Shown here: positions 6,265 to 8,904 of the stretch, in pieces
Layout of the letters: each line of letters begins with the position of its first letter
Numbering within the stretch: position 1 is the first letter of the stretch
Translations under genes and position numbers: made by a program
NCBI GenBank assembly: GCA_027858325.1
Contig: JAQICU010000220.1
Location: forward strand, 1-8,904
Direction: 5' to 3'
DNA: 8,904 nt
DNA from: Candidatus Cloacimonadota bacterium
GTDB taxonomy: Bacteria > Cloacimonadota > Cloacimonadia > Cloacimonadales > TCS61
Notes under the pieces: model-generated
Database searches by the model: none
What the model was told of the DNA's origin: nothing
What the model saw: the letters and a program-made list of their open reading frames with translations, nothing else

Positions 6265-8610
6265 CTATTTCTCCTCTTTGTTTAAGTTTGTAAGTGCTAC
6301 CTTTTCTTTTGTGATCGGCATGGATTTTATTCTTATCCCCAATGCATCATTTACGGCATTTGCTATCATAGGAGCAGCCGGGATCATAGTGTGTTCACCC
6401 ACACCGCGAGCACCGAAAGGACCATCTGGTTGAGGAACTTCTACTATGATCGGAACTATCTCATCAGGAACATCTTTGGCTGTAGGAATTTTATAATCTG
6501 TAAAGTTTGGATTTAGCATTTTCCCTTTATTGTCAAACCGCATATCTTCATATAGAACTGTAGCGAGCCCCTGTAAAAGACCGCCTGTAATCTGTCCTTT
6601 TACTAAAGATGGATTGATAGCCTTTCCCACATCAATTGCTTCAACAGCTTTTCTGACATGCATTTCACCCGAATCTTGATCTACTTCCAATGTGATAGCT
6701 GCAGCGCCAACTGTGTAATGAACATTAGGATGACCACCCTGACTTGTCTCAGGATCACTATTGGCAGAAGCAAATTCCGGCATGAAAATTCCATGTCCCA
6801 TGATCGGACCACCTTTGAAAGTACTGTCTTCAGCTTGAATTCCGTTAATCACAAAATCACTTAATAGCAATTCAAAACCTGGTTTCGTTTTGCATTTTAC
6901 TTTCTCATCTTCCAAATAGAGCATATCTTTAGGAAGATAGAGAGTTCTGGAAACCACATCGAAGATCTGGTTTCGGGCATCGATGGCTGCATTTCTAACA
7001 GCATTTCCACATGACCAGGTTACATGAGAGGCAACTGTTTGCCATTCATAAGGATTTCTATCAGTATCAGGATTTTCAGTACGGATTTTGCTGATTGGAA
7101 CAGCCAGGATCTCAGCTGCAATTTGCGCCATCACGGTCAAGTATCCCTGTCCCATATCCATCCCGGAAACCAGAATGTTTATGCTGCCGTCTTCACTGAA
7201 TTTTAAGAATGCTGCTGATGAAGCATTGGGCGGCATGGCGGGAGCCTTCCAAATTAGAGAGAAACCTTTTCCGATTTTTATATTAGGGTCATCAGATTTT
7301 TCTTTCTTTCCCCACTCGATCTCTTTCGCAACCTTATCAATACATTCGATAAGTCCGTTTGGATTCATTGGAACTCCGTAAGCCAGGGTATCGTTTTCTT
7401 TGATCGCGTTGATCTTTCTTATCTCTACGGCATCAATTTTTAGATGATCTGCAATTCTGTTTATATGCGATTCTAAACCGAACATGAACTCGGAATATCC
7501 AAATCCACGATATGCTCCGCAAGGAGGTAGATTTGTGTAAAGACAAACTGAATCAATTGAGATATTTTGGAAACGATAAGGACCGATCGCAGAGAGCCCG
7601 ACTGCATTAACAACATTTGCTCCATATTCGGCAGAGGCACCTGTATCCCAATAAAGTCTGTGATCTATTGCAGTGAAGGTTCCGTTATTTTTCACACCGA
7701 TTTTGAGTTTGGCAATAACACCGAGTCGTTGAGAAGTATTATAGAATTCCTGCTCACGAGACCAAATTATTTTTACGGGGTTTCCTCTAACTTTTGTAGC
7801 AATTGCTGCTGCCAGGATTTCCATCGAAACACCTGCTTTTCCACCAAATCCTCCTCCAATTGGAGGTGCAATAACTCGAACGTCTTTATGAGTAAAACCG
7901 AGTGGTGCAAGAGATTCTGCAAACAGGTTTCTTTGAGTGTGAGGTGATTGTGATGAAGCCCAGATGGTAAGCCTGCCGGAGAGGTCACAAAGACCAACAG
8001 CAGCATGAGTTTCCAAAGGACAGTGTGCATAACGAGGAACTGTATATGTGTCTTCCAGAATGTAATCTGCTTCTTCAAATCCTTTTGTTGTATCACCTCT
8101 TCTGGTTTTACGCCAATGGGCAATGTTAGTTTTTGCTTTTGGGAAAAACCAGGGAACATGCTCATATTCACCCAGGTCAGGATGAAGAAGTGGGGCATCA
8201 TCCTTAAAAGCTTCCATCTGATCAAATATTGCTGGTAATGGCTCATATTCAATTTTTACAAGTTTTGCAGCTCTCTTGGCAGTTTTGATGTCTCTGGCAA
8301 CTACTGCTGCAATTTGCTGTCCTACATAATGAACCTTATCCATGGCAAAAATGTAGCGATCTTTCATGTACAGACCAAATTTATAAGGGAAATCCTGTCC
8401 TGTGAATACATTAACCACACCTGGAAATTTTTTAGCTTCGGTTGTATCTATTCCGATTATTTTTGCGTGAGCTTCTGTACTTTCGACAATCGCTGCAAAA
8501 TGCAGATTTTGTCCAAATTCAAGATCATCTGTATAGCGTGTTGCACCTGATATTTTTTCTTTACCGTCGATGCGGACTGATGGTTTTCCAACATGTTTCA
8601 AATTATTCAT
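6265..8610 (-). CDS. Molybdenum hydroxylase large subunit (xanthine dehydrogenase family, Mo-molybdopterin-binding)
   Basis: Catalytic subunit of a molybdenum hydroxylase, which inserts oxygen from water into C-H bonds of heterocycles, aromatics or aldehydes. It has 781 residues, typical of separate large subunits. Order: N-terminal a/b hammerhead domain (about 18-125), then two cofactor-binding domains (about 150-390 and 410-700). Motifs: SSQSP with Q221 (equivalent to bovine Gln767), PIGGGFGGK (250-258), GAYRGFG (365-371, with F370 equivalent to bovine Phe914), GMDMGQG (483-489) and GVGEHTMIPAAP with catalytic E739 (bovine Glu1261). A CoxL-type AYxCSFR loop is absent, so it is not a CO dehydrogenase. 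The residue after GGGFGGK is A259 where purine-oxidising enzymes have Glu802, and the Arg880 position aligns with Ala. Xanthine is therefore doubtful. The ATG overlaps the [2Fe-2S] gene by 8 bp and has GGAGG (8617-8621) at 6 bases. The specific substrate is unknown. Confidence 0.95.
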   Translation of the reverse strand: MNNLKHVGKPSVRIDGKEKISGATRYTDDLEFGQNLHFAAIVESTEAHAKIIGIDTTEAKKFPGVVNVFTGQDFPYKFGLYMKDRYIFAMDKVHYVGQQIAAVVARDIKTAKRAAKLVKIEYEPLPAIFDQMEAFKDDAPLLHPDLGEYEHVPWFFPKAKTNIAHWRKTRRGDTTKGFEEADYILEDTYTVPRYAHCPLETHAAVGLCDLSGRLTIWASSQSPHTQRNLFAESLAPLGFTHKDVRVIAPPIGGGFGGKAGVSMEILAAAIATKVRGNPVKIIWSREQEFYNTSQRLGVIAKLKIGVKNNGTFTAIDHRLYWDTGASAEYGANVVNAVGLSAIGPYRFQNISIDSVCLYTNLPPCGAYRGFGYSEFMFGLESHINRIADHLKIDAVEIRKINAIKENDTLAYGVPMNPNGLIECIDKVAKEIEWGKKEKSDDPNIKIGKGFSLIWKAPAMPPNASSAAFLKFSEDGSINILVSGMDMGQGYLTVMAQIAAEILAVPISKIRTENPDTDRNPYEWQTVASHVTWSCGNAVRNAAIDARNQIFDVVSRTLYLPKDMLYLEDEKVKCKTKPGFELLLSDFVINGIQAEDSTFKGGPIMGHGIFMPEFASANSDPETSQGGHPNVHYTVGAAAITLEVDQDSGEMHVRKAVEAIDVGKAINPSLVKGQITGGLLQGLATVLYEDMRFDNKGKMLNPNFTDYKIPTAKDVPDEIVPIIVEVPQPDGPFGARGVGEHTMIPAAPMIANAVNDALGIRIKSMPITKEKVALTNLNKEEK

Positions 8611-8904
8611 GATGTCCCTCCTCAGTTGCTTCCTGCACTGATTCCAAAATTGGCAGGTAACCGGTACAACGGCATAAATTTCCAGAAAGTGCTTCTTTGA
8701 TCTCTTCTAAGTTTGGATGAGGATTCTTCTCAATTAATTCAGTTGTTGAAATGATCATGCCTGGTGCACAAAAGCCGCATTGGAAAGCATTTTTATCAAG
8801 CATCGTATTTTGAACTTTGGTAAGCCCATCTTTGGAGATTCCTTCAACTGTTACGATTTCCTGCCCATCTGTTTCTATTGCTAAAACAAGACAGCTACGA
8901 ATGC
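8603..8904 (-). CDS. Molybdenum hydroxylase [2Fe-2S] small subunit (5' end missing)
   Basis: Electron-transfer subunit that passes electrons from the molybdenum site to FAD through two [2Fe-2S] clusters. The reading frame is open from 8902, beyond the window edge, down to the TAA at 8603-8605, so the ATG at 8801-8803 is internal. The 99 visible residues begin with IRSCLVLAIETDGQEI, whose Cys is the last ligand of the N-terminal plant-ferredoxin-type cluster. They continue with the helical C-terminal cluster domain, AFQCGFCAPGMIIST and SGNLCRCTGY, giving the CxxC...CxC ligands. The first three ligands of the N-terminal cluster and roughly the first 55-60 residues lie outside the window, assuming the usual length of about 155-160. 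The gene overlaps the large-subunit start by 8 bp, a typical coupled subunit pair. The FAD subunit would be expected further upstream or elsewhere. Confidence 0.96.
   Translation of the reverse strand, partial: IRSCLVLAIETDGQEIVTVEGISKDGLTKVQNTMLDKNAFQCGFCAPGMIISTTELIEKNPHPNLEEIKEALSGNLCRCTGYLPILESVQEATEEGHHE

Noticed and set aside
7567..7947. 126-residue plus-strand open frame opposite the hydroxylase
   Set aside because: It is antisense to strongly conserved codons (GGGFGGK region) and its Cys/Ser/Asn-rich translation looks like reverse-complement coding, not a protein.
7773..8252. 159-residue open frame on the minus strand inside the hydroxylase gene
   Set aside because: It lies in another frame of a gene with clear family motifs, its protein has no recognisable domain and low-complexity composition, and no ribosome-binding site was seen. 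It is a shadow frame.
6265..8610. Aerobic-type carbon monoxide dehydrogenase large subunit (CoxL)
   Set aside because: The active-site loop with Cys (AYxCSFR) is absent; the corresponding segment is GAYRGFG.

Overview
The window is AT-rich bacterial DNA (by eye under 40% GC) with two unrelated halves facing each other. The plus-strand half (1-2270) is chromosomal core: the 3' end of a primase gene (dnaG), the complete housekeeping sigma factor gene (rpoD), and a tRNA with anticodon CAU. The dnaG-rpoD order is the widespread macromolecular-synthesis arrangement. The sigma factor is of the long, region-1.1-containing type and its predicted promoter-contact residues match those of E. coli sigma-70. 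I cannot place the organism firmly. A Gram-negative lineage, perhaps of the FCB group or a candidate phylum near it, fits the AT-rich composition and the anaerobe-like gene set, but this is a guess.

The minus-strand half (2334-8904) is metabolic. Read in its own direction it starts beyond the window edge with a [2Fe-2S] subunit (8904-8603, 5' end missing). This is followed without gaps by a molybdopterin-binding hydroxylase subunit of the xanthine dehydrogenase family, a class III (CaiB/BaiF) CoA-transferase and an amidase-signature hydrolase. The first pair overlaps by 8 bp. The next two junctions have zero spacing (TAG|ATG and TAA|GTG), so three genes lie in one reading frame separated by single stop codons. 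This is very likely one operon for catabolism of a small organic, probably heterocyclic, aromatic or amide-containing compound. Residues that would bind purines in true xanthine dehydrogenase appear to be replaced, so xanthine is not the favoured substrate. The FAD subunit is not visible and may lie outside the window.

After a 196-bp gap comes a separate gene for a uracil-type NCS2 permease (uraA). It has its own plausible promoter, bracketed by two similar inverted repeats, one of them a perfect 22-bp palindrome just downstream of the predicted transcription start. The permease gene and the tRNA converge on a single hairpin with A and T tracts on either side, which can terminate both.

No mobile element, CRISPR array or phage gene was seen. 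The most interesting items are the operon combination (Mo-hydroxylase, CoA-transferase, amidase), its one-frame stop-start architecture, and the paired operator-like sites in front of the permease gene.
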